Assembly (NCBI RefSeq): GCF_000648235.2
Contig: NZ_AP017977.1
Location: 372,001 to 436,000, forward strand
Direction: 5' to 3'
Length of the DNA stretch: 64,000 bases
Source: Neochlamydia sp. S13
GTDB taxonomy: Bacteria > Chlamydiota > Chlamydiia > Chlamydiales > Parachlamydiaceae
Both the position numbers and the translations under genes were made by a program. How positions within the stretch are numbered: the stretch's first letter is position 1; the number at the start of each line of letters is the position of its first letter. This document shows positions 26,906 to 36,134 of this stretch, piece after piece. The notes beneath the pieces were generated by a model. That model did no database searches and was not told the DNA's origin. It worked only from the letters and a program-made list of their open reading frames with translations.

Positions 26906-27284
26906 CAAGCAACCAATTTATCCCGGCCTAAAGGCATGAATCTTTTCATTAAAAAATACGCGTTTAGAAATAAAGAAGGGGATTCAGAAGGATCAACGTA
27001 AAACAAAGTGAGGATTGAACTGAAATTATTCTATCTATAGCGATAATCATTATTATGAGCTGGGTAGGAAATGATGAAGGGTTGCTTGGCCTGGGTGATA
27101 GAAGGCAGAAACATACGCATGCATAGACAATCAGCCTCAAGAGAAACCTTAGCCAATCAACCCTTTAAGATAATAAATAATTTTTTAAGGCCATCCATTT
27201 AGATATCCTTTAAGGAGCACAGTAGCTTCTTTGGCTGGGTTCCTCCCTTTAGGGAGAAGGCGTTCTAGGCGTGAAATAAAGAAT
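26906..27284. other. Non-coding stretch
   Basis: 379 bp between convergent genes. I see no open frame of note, no RNA gene and no convincing terminator. Confidence 0.4.
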
Positions 27285-27671
27285 TCAATTTTGGGCGCTG
27301 AGAAGAATTTCTAATCCCATTTCTTCGGGTATATACTTGTGTTGAAGGTAAACTCGGCGTAAGCATCCCTGCTCATCAAATTGTAAAATAAACTCCATCC
27401 AGCCTTCATTAAAGTAATAGGAAAATAAGCTTTTTTGAGAGAAACGATCGATACGAAGAGCAGATTTGAATGCCTCCTCGGCTTGTTGGCGGGGCATATA
27501 TTTTTTTAAGCGAGTAGATCTTAGCTGAGGGCATTGCAGTTGAGCAACAAACTCCTCGAAAGTCAAGCCATACGAAAACTCTACCCCTAAAGCATGGGCG
27601 ATATCTTCTGGCAAGGATACGGGATAACGGAATCGTCGTAAGATACGATAGATAAAGTTAAACATTTTCAT
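27285..27671 (-). CDS. Conserved hypothetical protein
   Basis: About 128 residues from ATG 27671 (MKMFNFIYRILRRFRYPVSLPEDI). A TTG 33 bases further upstream would add 11 residues, but an ATG is preferred. The C-terminal half contains WMEFILQFDEQGCLRRVYLQHKYI, a beta-rich segment with an FxxxGxLxxxYL rhythm. There is no signal peptide or membrane segment and I do not recognise the family. It is possibly chlamydia-specific. No operon partner within 400 bp. Confidence 0.6.
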   Translation of the reverse strand: MKMFNFIYRILRRFRYPVSLPEDIAHALGVEFSYGLTFEEFVAQLQCPQLRSTRLKKYMPRQQAEEAFKSALRIDRFSQKSLFSYYFNEGWMEFILQFDEQGCLRRVYLQHKYIPEEMGLEILLSAQN

Positions 27672-28125
27672 CTGGTATAGAAAATAAAAAAGTTTTTTTA
27701 ACAACAGAAAGTGCTGCTATACATTTGCCCACTTTCCGCTCATTTTGAATGACTGACCTCCTATTTAACCAGGCGGAGAAAAAATTCGCAATATATAATT
27801 TTAGGTTATTTGCAAAGTAAGATGCACATGAGGCCACTTTTTCTCGTCGGAATGAGAGCCTAAACATCACTTTTCCTCAAAGGGGTAAAGCATGCTTTAA
27901 GCTCTCGCGGATTGTTTTTTTTACTACCAATCAACGCTTGCCTTTTAGCTTTTACGCTTTTCTTCTTCTTTGCCCACCTGGCCATTTCCTATCTAAAAAA
28001 TCTTAGAACCTAAAGAAAAGCTCTTTTATCAGTTAGATATAGCTTATGGTGCCTAGGTTAATAATTGTTTTAAAAGTAAGCGGTTTTTGATTTATAGATG
28101 TTTTAATAAGTTAAAGAGAAGGCTT
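27672..28125. other. Non-coding stretch
   Basis: 454 bp upstream of the minus-strand hypothetical gene and downstream of the methyltransferase. I see nothing beyond AT-rich spacer; possible frames are short and without start signals. Confidence 0.4.
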
Positions 28126-28731
28126 TTATATGACTAGACGCTTTTGAATAAAGAGTAGATGGGGGCTTTTTTTATGTCGATTGATCCATTGATGATGACT
28201 GCAGCTCCATTCTAAGGGGTTCAGTTTTTCTACGAGAGATAGCACACTCTGCTCCTCACACTGCCCTGCAGGATGGCCTGGATAAAGGGTAATGCTTATC
28301 GCTCCACCCGGTTGAAGCAGCAGCATCGCTTTTTTTATACTTTCTATAGTAGTTTTTGCGGTAGTGGTTAGCGTTTTATCACCACCTCCTGGTAGATATC
28401 CTAGATTATAAGTAATCAATTTAACACTTTCAGGAAAGATTTCCTCAGGAAAGGTAGAATGACATCCTAAAATAAATCGCACTCGTTGAAAATGAACAGA
28501 GGGTAATTTTTCATGTAAATATTTTTGAGTAAGCTCTATTGCTCTTGGCAAAATGTCTAAGGCATAGATTAACCCTCCTTTAAGGTCCGCGCATAATTGG
28601 GCCAATATTAACGTGTCTTGGCCATTCCCACATGTAGCGTCAATAACAAGGTCACCTTTATGAACTAATTTTTCCCAATATAGGTGGGCAAGTTCTAGAT
28701 GGGAATTAAAAAGAGGAAATTGAGCTCGCAT
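28126..28731 (-). CDS. mnmM: Class I SAM methyltransferase, MnmM/YtqB family
   Basis: 201 residues. SAM-binding motif I is LVIDATCGNGQDTLILA (residues ~28-44). It is followed by the acidic strand IYALDILPRAIELTQ and the family-typical ITYNLGYLPGGGDKTLTT (NLGYLPGGDK signature). This matches the former rRNA_methylase family (YtqB), members of which methylate the wobble uridine of tRNA to give mnm5U34. It ends with a basic, HHQWINRHKKSPH-like tail as in the family. It sits about 30 bp downstream of the AmaP-like gene on the same strand and could be cotranscribed. Confidence 0.8.
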   Translation of the reverse strand: MRAQFPLFNSHLELAHLYWEKLVHKGDLVIDATCGNGQDTLILAQLCADLKGGLIYALDILPRAIELTQKYLHEKLPSVHFQRVRFILGCHSTFPEEIFPESVKLITYNLGYLPGGGDKTLTTTAKTTIESIKKAMLLLQPGGAISITLYPGHPAGQCEEQSVLSLVEKLNPLEWSCSHHQWINRHKKSPHLLFIQKRLVI

Positions 28732-28759
28732 AGAATTTTTAAAAAGTATTAAAAAATTA

Positions 28760-29272
28760 TTAGGAGGTTTCTTTTTGAAAGCTTAAAGCAAGGACATATT
28801 CCTGCTGATAGCCTAGCAAACGAGCTAACATCTTTTTCACGTCATCATTTATGCGTGCCAACAATGCTTTTTGTTTGGCAGAAGGAATATAAGGAAGATC
28901 GGCAGTAATTACTATTTTATTTTTTTTGATAAGAATGGAGCTAGGAACCTCTTCTTTAGGAAAGAGCTGTTTCCAATAATCATGCATATATTCTTGGAAA
29001 ATGTTTTCGTCTAAAAAATAAGCATGATTATTTTTGGAATTAATTTTTAGATAACTTTTTTTTAAATTAGTCCGTAAGTAAAAAATGATAGCCACTCCAA
29101 TCGCCAAACATCCTATCCCAAATAATGAAAGAAAAAGCTGATCTTTCTCAATAAAGGCTGCAAACTCTGCACGAACATGTGGGGAGGCTTGCACCAAAAT
29201 ACTTAGTAAGCCAAGCACCATAAAGAATAGAGAGATAACAAAGGTAAGCAAGGGATAAAAAAATTGGTTCAT
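28760..29272 (-). CDS. AmaP-like membrane protein (Asp23 anchor)
   Basis: 170 residues with two membrane segments: residues ~5-30 (FYPLLTFVISLFFMVLGLLSILV) and ~47-66 (LFLSLFGIGCLAIGVAIIFYL). A cytoplasmic domain of ~100 residues follows. This layout matches AmaP, the alkaline-shock-protein membrane anchor of Gram-positive bacteria. The upstream gene encodes Asp23 and ends 3 bases before this one, which strongly supports the pairing. The role in chlamydiae is unknown; an envelope stress scaffold is inferred. Confidence 0.7.
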   Translation of the reverse strand: MNQFFYPLLTFVISLFFMVLGLLSILVQASPHVRAEFAAFIEKDQLFLSLFGIGCLAIGVAIIFYLRTNLKKSYLKINSKNNHAYFLDENIFQEYMHDYWKQLFPKEEVPSSILIKKNKIVITADLPYIPSAKQKALLARINDDVKKMLARLLGYQQEYVLALSFQKETS

Positions 29273-29275
29273 AAT

Positions 29276-29737
29276 TTAGAACTCATCGCTATAGTCTTCT
29301 TGGGTGCTAACCAAGTTTACAGGGTTTGTGACGGGAGAAAGAGATTTCTTGGAATCGGCAGTTACTACATTTTTAAAGACCACATGGACATAGGAGACGT
29401 GTAAACCGGTAAGATGGGTAATTTCCTCAGAAACAAGCGTTTGTATTTCTTCAGCTTTTTCAGGGATAGAAATTCCATAAAAGACATTTACCTCAATTTT
29501 TATACCCACAGAATGGTTCTTATTATCTTGCTCTGCTATGATTCCACGTGCTCCTTCGGTAGTATTGCGTCCAAAAATACTGTCGATGAAAGTGCTTTCT
29601 ACCAAAGTAACGCCTTCAATGCGATTCAGGCATTCAAGAACAATTCCTTGGAAGACTTTGTTGTCAACGTCACGAATAAACAGCGTTTCAGGTAGCTCAA
29701 ATTCTTTTGTATCCACTTTTTTCACATCAATAGGCAT
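29276..29737 (-). CDS. Asp23/Gls24 family envelope stress protein
   Basis: About 153 residues. I start it at ATG 29737 because GGGGAG lies five bases upstream of it; the ATG at 29752 would place this ribosome site inside the gene. The core (FQGIVLECLNRIEGV...VGIKIEVNVFYGISIPEKAEEIQTLVSEEITHLTGLHVSYVHVVFKNV) is a clear Asp23 domain. The C-terminus is polar. It is in an operon with the AmaP-like membrane protein, which would tether it to the inner membrane. Confidence 0.8.
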   Translation of the reverse strand: MPIDVKKVDTKEFELPETLFIRDVDNKVFQGIVLECLNRIEGVTLVESTFIDSIFGRNTTEGARGIIAEQDNKNHSVGIKIEVNVFYGISIPEKAEEIQTLVSEEITHLTGLHVSYVHVVFKNVVTADSKKSLSPVTNPVNLVSTQEDYSDEF

Positions 29738-29773
29738 TTTCTTCTCCCCCATGCTAAATTGTCCTTATAATAG

Positions 29774-29801
29774 TTGACAGCATCATAAATAAGAATATAA
29801 T
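29774..29801 (+). promoter_or_regulatory. Consensus sigma-70 promoter for the GYF_2 gene
   Basis: TTGACA (29774-29779), 16-bp spacer, TATAAT (29796-29801): both boxes are perfect. Transcription should begin near 29808, so the ATG at 29805 cannot be used and the ATG pair at 29883/29886 is the likely start. Confidence 0.7.
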
Positions 29802-29882
29802 AAAATGCTAACTGAAATAGTTGATGCTGCTCTATTAAATCGAAATTTATACTTAAAGATAGCAGGATGTGAAGAGAAGCGT

Positions 29883-30302
29883 ATGATGGTTAGTCTTTTT
29901 TTACTTTTTTTTCTGGCTGCCTTTTCTGCTTATGTGGCTAAACAAAGGGGACGGGACCCATTAGTATGGTTTATGCTAGGCATACTTTTAGGAATTTTTT
30001 CTCTTATTTTGCTTTTTGTTTTAAAACCTTTTGAAGGTGATCACCTAGAACAAAAAAATAAGATAGAAGAGAATCTGACTCCTAAATATGGGGCTTTAGC
30101 GGAAGAAATAGGAGAAGTTTCTTATGAGAATAAAGAATGGTTTTATTTGGACCAGGCACACCACCAACAAGGCCCTATCTATTTTAGAGAGCTATACACC
30201 TTGTGGCTAGATAACAAAATAACCCCCTTAACTTATGTATGGTCAGAAGGGATGGCTGATTGGCAGCGTATCAACGAGCTTCCCAATTTTATAAAAAAAT
30301 GA
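29883..30302 (+). CDS. Membrane protein with C-terminal GYF_2 domain
   Basis: About 139 residues from ATG 29883. An upstream ATG at 29805 is in frame but lies before the expected transcription start, so I reject it. Residues 1-50 hold two hydrophobic segments (SLFLLFFLAAFSAYVAK and VWFMLGILLGIFSLILLFVL). The C-terminus (EWFYLDQAHHQQGPIYFREL...WSEGMADWQRINELP) is a GYF_2 (DUF4339) domain, a protein-protein interaction fold common at the ends of bacterial membrane proteins. Partner unknown. It is divergent from the Asp23 gene across a ~145-bp gap. Confidence 0.75.
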   Translation: MMVSLFLLFFLAAFSAYVAKQRGRDPLVWFMLGILLGIFSLILLFVLKPFEGDHLEQKNKIEENLTPKYGALAEEIGEVSYENKEWFYLDQAHHQQGPIYFRELYTLWLDNKITPLTYVWSEGMADWQRINELPNFIKK

Positions 30303-30442
30303 TGAGCTGAAGGATTACGAACTTTAAAGATTAGCTAACGATTGAGGTCAAACTAAAAAGGAGGATAGTAAGCTTAAGGCTTTGTAGAATCGTGCGTTTT
30401 ATTCTTTCAACCCTAAACTTACATCTTATGATTTTTTTGCTT

Positions 30443-30748
30443 TTACCAACTCGACTTAGTCACCCCAGGGATTAATCCATGCAAAGCCATTTCTCTAAAG
30501 GTAAGGCGGGAGAGTTTAAACTGTCTAATAAATCCTCTTGCACGTCCTGTTAAAAGGCAGCGATTACGTAGACGAGTAGGGGATGAGTCACGTGGCATTT
30601 TGTTAAGCGCTACACGAGCTTCATGGCGTTCTTCTTCTGAAATGTTGATGTCAGCTGCTGTTTTTTTAAGAGCTTGTCTTTTTTCCCATTTCAGCTTAAC
30701 AACTTTTTCACGACGTTTTGCTTTTTCTATTGAGGACCTTTTTGCCAT
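30443..30748 (-). CDS. rpsN: 30S ribosomal protein S14
   Basis: 101 residues. The C-terminus [39 protein letters not shown] is characteristic of S14 and the length is that of the long, zinc-free form (no CxxC pairs). It binds 16S rRNA in the head of the small subunit. It follows rpmJ on the same strand with a 15-bp gap. The rpmJ-rpsN pair divergent from rpmH-rnpA matches chlamydial gene order. Confidence 0.97.
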   Translation of the reverse strand: MAKRSSIEKAKRREKVVKLKWEKRQALKKTAADINISEEERHEARVALNKMPRDSSPTRLRNRCLLTGRARGFIRQFKLSRLTFREMALHGLIPGVTKSSW

Positions 30749-30763
30749 ATGATTATAATCTTC

Positions 30764-30901
30764 CTATTTTTTACGAGCAGGGCCTTTTTGCCGCTGTTTA
30801 CGATTCGGGTCTTTCTTATTAATCACATAAAGACGTCCTTGGCGACGTACGAGGATATCACCCTTCGATGGATCGGCTTTAACGGATGCTTTTACTTTCA
30901 T
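30764..30901 (-). CDS. rpmJ: 50S ribosomal protein L36
   Basis: 45 residues: [15 protein letters not shown], then [19 protein letters not shown] and GPARKK. This long, cysteine-free form without the usual zinc ligands is the chlamydial type. AGGAA lies six bases before the ATG. First gene of the rpmJ-rpsN operon. Confidence 0.93.
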   Translation of the reverse strand: MKVKASVKADPSKGDILVRRQGRLYVINKKDPNRKQRQKGPARKK

Positions 30902-30943
30902 ATCTATTCCTGCATGTTACAATAATTTGTAAGTTAAGCGATT

Positions 30944-30973
30944 CTTATATCCTAAACCTTAATTTCCTTTCAA
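30944..30973 (-). promoter_or_regulatory. Probable promoter of rpmJ-rpsN
   Basis: On the minus strand: TTGAAA (30973-30968), 18-bp spacer, TATAAG (30949-30944), about 40 bases before the L36 start. The rest of the 318-bp gap to rpmH holds only the rpmH promoter. Confidence 0.5.
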
Positions 30974-31141
30974 TCCTTTTCTTGTAAAGGTAAAGAGAAG
31001 AGTTCTCAAGGAGCCTTAAATACTAGGTAGGGATGAGAGGGGCTCATTGATGAAGAGTAGATAGGTAAGCTTAAGTTAAAATACCACTGTTCTCTTTCAT
31101 TTTTTTAGCTGCCTTCTGATCAGTTTCCTCTACTTCTTTTC

Positions 31142-31170
31142 TTGCATTTATTTTACCTGTTTTGTATTCT
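31142..31170 (+). promoter_or_regulatory. Probable promoter of rpmH-rnpA
   Basis: TTGCAT (31142-31147), 17-bp spacer, TATTCT (31165-31170). This gives a leader of about 43 bases before the GTG start of rpmH. Confidence 0.5.
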
Positions 31171-31219
31171 GCTGTTCATATTTATTTAATTGTCGAAAAT
31201 TTTAATCAAGGAAGTTAAT

Positions 31220-31357
31220 GTGAAGCGCACATACCAACCTAGTAAACGTCGTCGTAAATCCGAGCATGGCTTTCGTAAAAGAATGAAAACTGCTGATGGA
31301 CGTAAAATCATCAATTCCCGTCGTCGCCGAGGTCGTAAGGCTTTAACAAGGGCGTGA
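31220..31357 (+). CDS. rpmH: 50S ribosomal protein L34
   Basis: 45 residues starting at GTG 31220 (AAGGAAG seven bases upstream): [36 protein letters not shown] and GRKALTRA are the canonical L34 sequence. Too short for most ORF callers. Its TGA overlaps the GTG start of rnpA by four bases (GTGA), so the two are translationally coupled, as in most bacteria. Confidence 0.95.
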   Translation: MKRTYQPSKRRRKSEHGFRKRMKTADGRKIINSRRRRGRKALTRA

Positions 31358-31707
31358 GATACAGCTTTTCCAAGCTTTTTAGATTACGCAAGCGTTATCA
31401 ATTTCAGAAGTTTACTCACAGCAGTAAACGTTTAATCGGGCGATGGATTACCATAGAAATCGTTCCTAATCCTTTGCAAATGACCCGATTAGGGATTACC
31501 GTCACCAAACGCTATGGTAAAGCTCATGATCGTAATCGGTTTAAAAGAATTACGCGTGAGGCTTTTCGCTATTGCCAGTCAAGTCTTCCATTAGGGCAAG
31601 ACCTTAATGTAAAGCCGCGCGTTAATGCTAAACAGGCAACGTCTTTAGACATTTATATGGATTTAATAAAGCTCTTAAGTACCAATCATCATGAGCGCGG
31701 GACTTAA
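31354..31707 (+). CDS. rnpA: Ribonuclease P protein component
   Basis: 117 residues with a GTG start overlapping the rpmH stop. [11 protein letters not shown] at the N-terminus and [21 protein letters not shown] (the RNR basic helix that contacts RNase P RNA) are diagnostic. It helps mature tRNA 5' ends. The C-terminus overlaps the helicase gene by 17 bases in another frame. Confidence 0.93.
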   Translation: MRYSFSKLFRLRKRYQFQKFTHSSKRLIGRWITIEIVPNPLQMTRLGITVTKRYGKAHDRNRFKRITREAFRYCQSSLPLGQDLNVKPRVNAKQATSLDIYMDLIKLLSTNHHERGT

Positions 31708-33697
31708 TACTCAGCAGAAGCAAGCTGTGGATACCATTACAGGCCGTGTCTTAATCTTGGCTGGAGCTGGTACGGGCAAAACGCGCGTTCTTACGATGCG
31801 TATGGGCCATCTAATCAATAACCTAGGCGTTCATCCTAGCCATATTCTCGGCCTCACTTTTACCAATAAAGCTGCAGCCGAGATGTATCATCGAATGGTC
31901 TCACTCGTCCCTCATAAGATAGCCAAGCTGGTTACCTTATGTACATTTCATAGTTTTTGCATTCAAATACTAAGAGAAGAGATCGTACGTTTGGGTTACA
32001 CCAAAGAATTTACTATTTATCGTGAGTCGGATGTGCAACGTCTCATTTCTACTCTTGCACGTGATATGCTAGAAAGAGAAAAAGATCTGCCTTCATTAGC
32101 CGCTACGTTAGCGGTGATCACGCAGGCTAAGAATAAAGGGCTTTGTGCAGAGCAGATTCAAAATACAGGATCTGCCTGGCATGATCAATTTTCAAGCACT
32201 CTTTATCGTCGCTTGCAAGAAAGTATGCGTGCCTATAATGCTGTTGATTTTGATGATTTATTGGTGCTTACGGTCCAGCTTTTAGAAAAGTATCCCGACG
32301 TCCTTAATCGCTATCAGGAACAGTATCGTTATATCATGATCGATGAGTATCAAGATACCAACCCTATTCAGTATCGCTTAGCAAAATTGCTTTCTGCTAA
32401 ATATAATAATTTGTGTGTAGTAGGTGATGATGATCAGTCTATTTATGGCTGGCGAGGAGCGGAAGTACGCAACATTTTAGATTTTGAGCAAGCAGTAGTG
32501 ATTAAGCTGGAACAAAATTATCGCTCCACCAATAGTATTCTTAAAGCCGCTAATGCGGTGATCAGCAAAAATCAGTCTCGTTATCCTAAGGCCTTATGGA
32601 GCACCAAGGGAGAGGGTGATCCCATTGAGATTTTTTATGCTCCTCAAGAGAGTGATGAAGCTGAAGCTGTCGTGTATAGAATGGTAAAAATGAAGGAAGA
32701 AAAAGGCCTGCGTTGGAATGATTTTGCTATTTTATACCGTTCTAATGCTCTTTCTCGTGCTTTTGAAACGGCTTTATTAAAATATACGTGGGTAGAGAAT
32801 GGGCAATGGATGAAAGGGATACCTTATCAAATTTACGGGGGCATAGAATTTTATGAAAGGCGTGAAGTAAAAGATTTATGTGCTTATTTACGTGTGATAG
32901 TCAATAATAGAGATCAGGAAGCTTTACTACGTATTATTAATCAACCTCGACGTAATATAGGTGGAGTTTCTTTAGATGCTCTTACGGCCTATAATCGCCA
33001 GCAGAATATTTCTCTTTGGGAAGTTTTAAAAATGGTAGGTGATGACCAGCTTAAAGAGGAAGAGATTAAGAGTTCCTTACCTGCAAAGACTTTGAAAGCT
33101 ATCCGTGAGTTTGTAGCTCTTATTGAGGAAGCTCAAGAGCGCTTTGAAAACATGCCTTTAGCAGAAACTTTTGAATGGCTAATTGAAAAAATTGATTACC
33201 GTAAAGCTATCGAGGAAGAGGTTAAAAGTTCTCAGATGCGGGAATTTAAATGGGAAAATTGCCTGGAGTTTGTAGAGACGTTGAGAGATTATGCATGTAA
33301 GGTGAAAGAAAAGCTTCATAAGCAACCCCGGCTCTATGATTTTTTAGGCACCGTTTGCTTAGAAAATGATTGGGAGCGTATGGCTCGTCAGCAGCAAACA
33401 GGAGAAGATAAAGTCAATTTAATGACTTTCCATAGTGCTAAAGGATTGGAATTTCCGGTATGTTTCTTAGTAGGAATAGAGGATCATATTATTCCTCATG
33501 AGAAAAGCCTAAAAGAAACAGGAGTAGAGGAAGAGCGGCGTTTAATGTATGTAGCGATGACGCGGGCGATGCAAAATTTAGTGATTAGCATGGCTTGCTC
33601 TCGCCATAAAATGGGAAAAAAAGTCTCTTGTAAGCCTTCACGTTTTCTCTATGAGATCCCCAAAGAGCTCTTGAGAGTCACGGAGTGGGGTGGGTAA
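31691..33697 (+). CDS. UvrD/PcrA-type superfamily I DNA helicase
   Basis: 668 residues. All SF1A motifs are visible: Walker A AGAGTGKT (24-31), TFTNKAAAEM (Ia), DEYQDTNPIQ (II), GDDDQSIYGWRGA (III), LEQNYRS (IV), TFHSAKGLEFPVCFLVG (V) and EERRLMYVAMTRA (VI). It unwinds DNA 3'-5' in excision and mismatch repair or replication restart. The start at ATG 31691 lies inside the end of rnpA, indicating coupled translation. UvrD, PcrA and Rep cannot be separated by eye; the length fits a compact chlamydial UvrD. Confidence 0.93.
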   Translation: MSAGLNTQQKQAVDTITGRVLILAGAGTGKTRVLTMRMGHLINNLGVHPSHILGLTFTNKAAAEMYHRMVSLVPHKIAKLVTLCTFHSFCIQILREEIVRLGYTKEFTIYRESDVQRLISTLARDMLEREKDLPSLAATLAVITQAKNKGLCAEQIQNTGSAWHDQFSSTLYRRLQESMRAYNAVDFDDLLVLTVQLLEKYPDVLNRYQEQYRYIMIDEYQDTNPIQYRLAKLLSAKYNNLCVVGDDDQSIYGWRGAEVRNILDFEQAVVIKLEQNYRSTNSILKAANAVISKNQSRYPKALWSTKGEGDPIEIFYAPQESDEAEAVVYRMVKMKEEKGLRWNDFAILYRSNALSRAFETALLKYTWVENGQWMKGIPYQIYGGIEFYERREVKDLCAYLRVIVNNRDQEALLRIINQPRRNIGGVSLDALTAYNRQQNISLWEVLKMVGDDQLKEEEIKSSLPAKTLKAIREFVALIEEAQERFENMPLAETFEWLIEKIDYRKAIEEEVKSSQMREFKWENCLEFVETLRDYACKVKEKLHKQPRLYDFLGTVCLENDWERMARQQQTGEDKVNLMTFHSAKGLEFPVCFLVGIEDHIIPHEKSLKETGVEEERRLMYVAMTRAMQNLVISMACSRHKMGKKVSCKPSRFLYEIPKELLRVTEWGG

Positions 33698-33969
33698 AAT
33701 AGCAAGTCCTTAAGGGTTGTCTTGCCCCCGGTTTAAACAAATATTCCTAAAAAGAGGTGGCAGATAACTGGCTAGTCTACAATTTTGTGGGGAGATGAGG
33801 GTGTAATACGTTTTAAAAAACTAACTCCCCGTAACCCATTGTTTAAAAGTTGCCTCTCTATTTAAAGAAAGGGTTTTACAAGGATAGGGGGCATAAAGAA
33901 TAATTTAAAGGGATAGAATATTCTAAACCGCTGCTTCAATTATAACTTAAGCTAAACTTCCATTGTTAA

Positions 33970-35010
33970 TTAATGCCTGACCACCGCCGTTTCAGTAGCC
34001 ATTTGAGATTTAATATTCTTAATAGCAGTTGAGATCTCAATTTTTGCAGTAGGAGGGGCAGACGTAAAAGAGCTTTCGGCGAAATTTAGGGCCTCTGCAA
34101 GATTATTTCGGTCAAAATAAATTTGTGAAATAATCATCTGCAGGCGCCACAGATGTTCTTTATCTTTAGGGCCAAACTTCTGAATATAATTGACAAGAGA
34201 AGCTACAGCTAGATCAGCTGAGCGTTTATCGCCCGCCTCTGTATATCCTTCAAAATCGATAAGAGCCAGATGATAGTGAGTCATCTTTTCGTTGTTAGGA
34301 TCCATTAGCTGCAACTCTTTCTTTAATGCCGTAGCTTCAGCAAGCCCCGACAGGCCTTCTTGAGTCATTTTGCGATAGCGTTCAATCATGAAGAAATGGC
34401 TATCTTCCGAATTAACGCCTACTTTAATAATTTGGTTAATATCACTCTCATATCCAAAATTTTGGGCTACTGCATAAAGTTTTTTAAGTTCGGCGCCCGA
34501 ATACTTTTGTTTGTTTATAGCCTCTAACTTTTTTTGATAGTCGAAATAGTCCGCGACAATTTTTGAAAGGTGGGCGGCATACATCTTTCCGCCTCCGGCG
34601 CGATATCCGGTGATACCGATCTGCTTTTGTTGCTGACCATCTAAAATGATTAAAGTAGGAAAACTTCGTATATTATATTTTTTTTGGAGTTGTTTGTTTT
34701 GGACAGCTAAGGGAGTTGGTAGGGTAGAATTTACTGGAAAATCTAGCCTCATAAAAATAAATTTATCGCCTACCGCTTGTGCAAATTCTGGTGTATCTAA
34801 GCTTTCTTGCTCAAGCTTAGAGCACCAATTACACCAGTCTGAGCCAGTAAAAAATAAAATAATGGGCTTAAAAGTTGCGCGCGAAAGGTTTTCTGCTTCC
34901 TCATAATTGGTCATCCACTGGAGGGAATCAGTAGAGATACCTTTAGCAGGAGTAATAAAAAAGGTCACTCCCACCATCATACTACACATATAGGTTAGCA
35001 CTGGCCTCAT
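33970..35010 (-). CDS. Exported thioredoxin-fold protein (disulfide isomerase-like)
   Basis: 346 residues. The N-terminus is a signal-like hydrophobic segment (LTYMCSMMVGVTFFIT) ending near PAKG. The thioredoxin domain at ~30-150 carries the active site DWCNWC (CxxC at 60-63) and the cis-proline segment IRSFPTLIIL. Residues ~160-340 are helical, TPR-like. It is probably periplasmic, making or rearranging disulfides in outer membrane proteins, which chlamydiae rely on heavily. Chlamydia trachomatis has, as I recall, a predicted disulfide isomerase next to rnpA; the position here fits. Confidence 0.8.
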   Translation of the reverse strand: MRPVLTYMCSMMVGVTFFITPAKGISTDSLQWMTNYEEAENLSRATFKPIILFFTGSDWCNWCSKLEQESLDTPEFAQAVGDKFIFMRLDFPVNSTLPTPLAVQNKQLQKKYNIRSFPTLIILDGQQQKQIGITGYRAGGGKMYAAHLSKIVADYFDYQKKLEAINKQKYSGAELKKLYAVAQNFGYESDINQIIKVGVNSEDSHFFMIERYRKMTQEGLSGLAEATALKKELQLMDPNNEKMTHYHLALIDFEGYTEAGDKRSADLAVASLVNYIQKFGPKDKEHLWRLQMIISQIYFDRNNLAEALNFAESSFTSAPPTAKIEISTAIKNIKSQMATETAVVRH

Positions 35011-35091
35011 ATATTTTTCCCTCTTGAAAATGAATTTAAACTCATGTTACTATACTTTTTTTTAATGCATATTAACTAATTAATTTATATC

Positions 35092-35562
35092 ATGCAATCC
35101 TTTCCTCCTACTGTAATTTTACGGCACCATAAAGAAAACCTTAAAAAATGTAGTTTAAGGGGTCTAGAAGGGGCTAAAGATTTCCATTTTTATACCTATC
35201 CTAAAAGCATTTTACCTTCCTTGGTAGGATATACCATGTTAACGTTGGAGGCTCCGGTTTTATCTTTAGAAGATGCAGGGCAGGGCCTGTTTATTTTAGA
35301 TAGTACCTGGCGCTATGCAGAAAAAATGCTAAAATTTGTAGAAAGGCATGCCGAACTACCAAAAAGGAGTCTGCCTTCTCATTTTCGCACCGCTTATCCT
35401 CGGCGTCAAGAAGATTGCATAGATCCAGCACGGGGATTAGCCTCTATAGAGGCTATTTATGTTGCTTATACGCTCCTAGGCCGTGATACTACTCAAGTGT
35501 TAAGCCACTATCATTGGAAGGAAGATTTTTTGAAAATCAATGGATTTGAAAAGAAGGGTTAG
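35092..35562 (+). CDS. Tsr3/DTW-superfamily protein (putative RNA aminocarboxypropyltransferase)
   Basis: 156 residues. RHHKENLKKCSLRGL near the start resembles the D-x-KKCS-x-x-L region of Tsr3. LFILDSTWRYAEKM matches the D-x-T/S-W box that names the DTW superfamily. The C-terminal RGLASIEAIYVAYTLLGRD matches the LSxxEA helix near the active site. Family members transfer an aminocarboxypropyl group from SAM to uridine in rRNA or tRNA. The substrate here is unknown. It starts 80 bp from, and divergent to, the thioredoxin gene. Confidence 0.65.
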   Translation: MQSFPPTVILRHHKENLKKCSLRGLEGAKDFHFYTYPKSILPSLVGYTMLTLEAPVLSLEDAGQGLFILDSTWRYAEKMLKFVERHAELPKRSLPSHFRTAYPRRQEDCIDPARGLASIEAIYVAYTLLGRDTTQVLSHYHWKEDFLKINGFEKKG

Positions 35563-36134
35563 ATTTTCTATTCTAAAATTTTTTAAAAACTTTATGATAC
35601 GCTTTTGAGCAGCTTTTTATGTAATCATAGCTTTAATAAAAAGATTGTTGCTACGGAGAGAGCTAGCTTGGAAAAAGGTTAACTTCTTTTTTGTTTATAC
35701 AGACGGGGTTTCTTTAAAGGGGGGGGGGGCTTTAAAAGGTATAATTTTATTTATAAACTTCAATTTACTTGAATTTACTTGACTTTCATCCATCGTAAGC
35801 CTGATCTGAGCTTTAAAATTGAGAAGTTAAAAAGTTTAGAATAACAAGAATGCTTGTAGCTGCCATGAGTAAAAGGTTTGCGATTAAATAAATTTCAGCT
35901 CTCTTGTCCTAGTTAATTATCTATTTAGTGAGGGAAACCGGCCGGCAGATACAAGAGAAAAAACCCATAAAAATCTTAATTTTTTATATTAAAGCTCTCA
36001 GCTTGCCAAAGAAAATTTTATTAAGATAACAATACTGAGTAAACTGCGGGAAATTGTTGACTAATACAAGATAGTAAGAATATAATATATTATTGCTCAA
36101 ATAATTTTTGTAAATCTTTATAGTTTAATATCTA
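35563..36134. other. Intergenic stretch with an 11-G tract
   Basis: 572 bp without a gene. It holds an uninterrupted run of 11 G (35719-35729) bounded by TTTAAA on each side, and at its end the promoter of the symporter gene. A TATAATTTTAT lies ~10 bases after the G run. Confidence 0.5.
36057..36086 (+). promoter_or_regulatory. Promoter of AGCS symporter gene
   Basis: TTGACT (36057-36062), 18-bp spacer, TATAAT (36081-36086), giving a leader of ~42 bases to the ATG at 36135. Confidence 0.6.

Noticed and set aside
29805-29882. ATG 29805 as start of the GYF_2 protein
   Set aside because: It lies four bases after a perfect -10 box, upstream of the expected transcript start.
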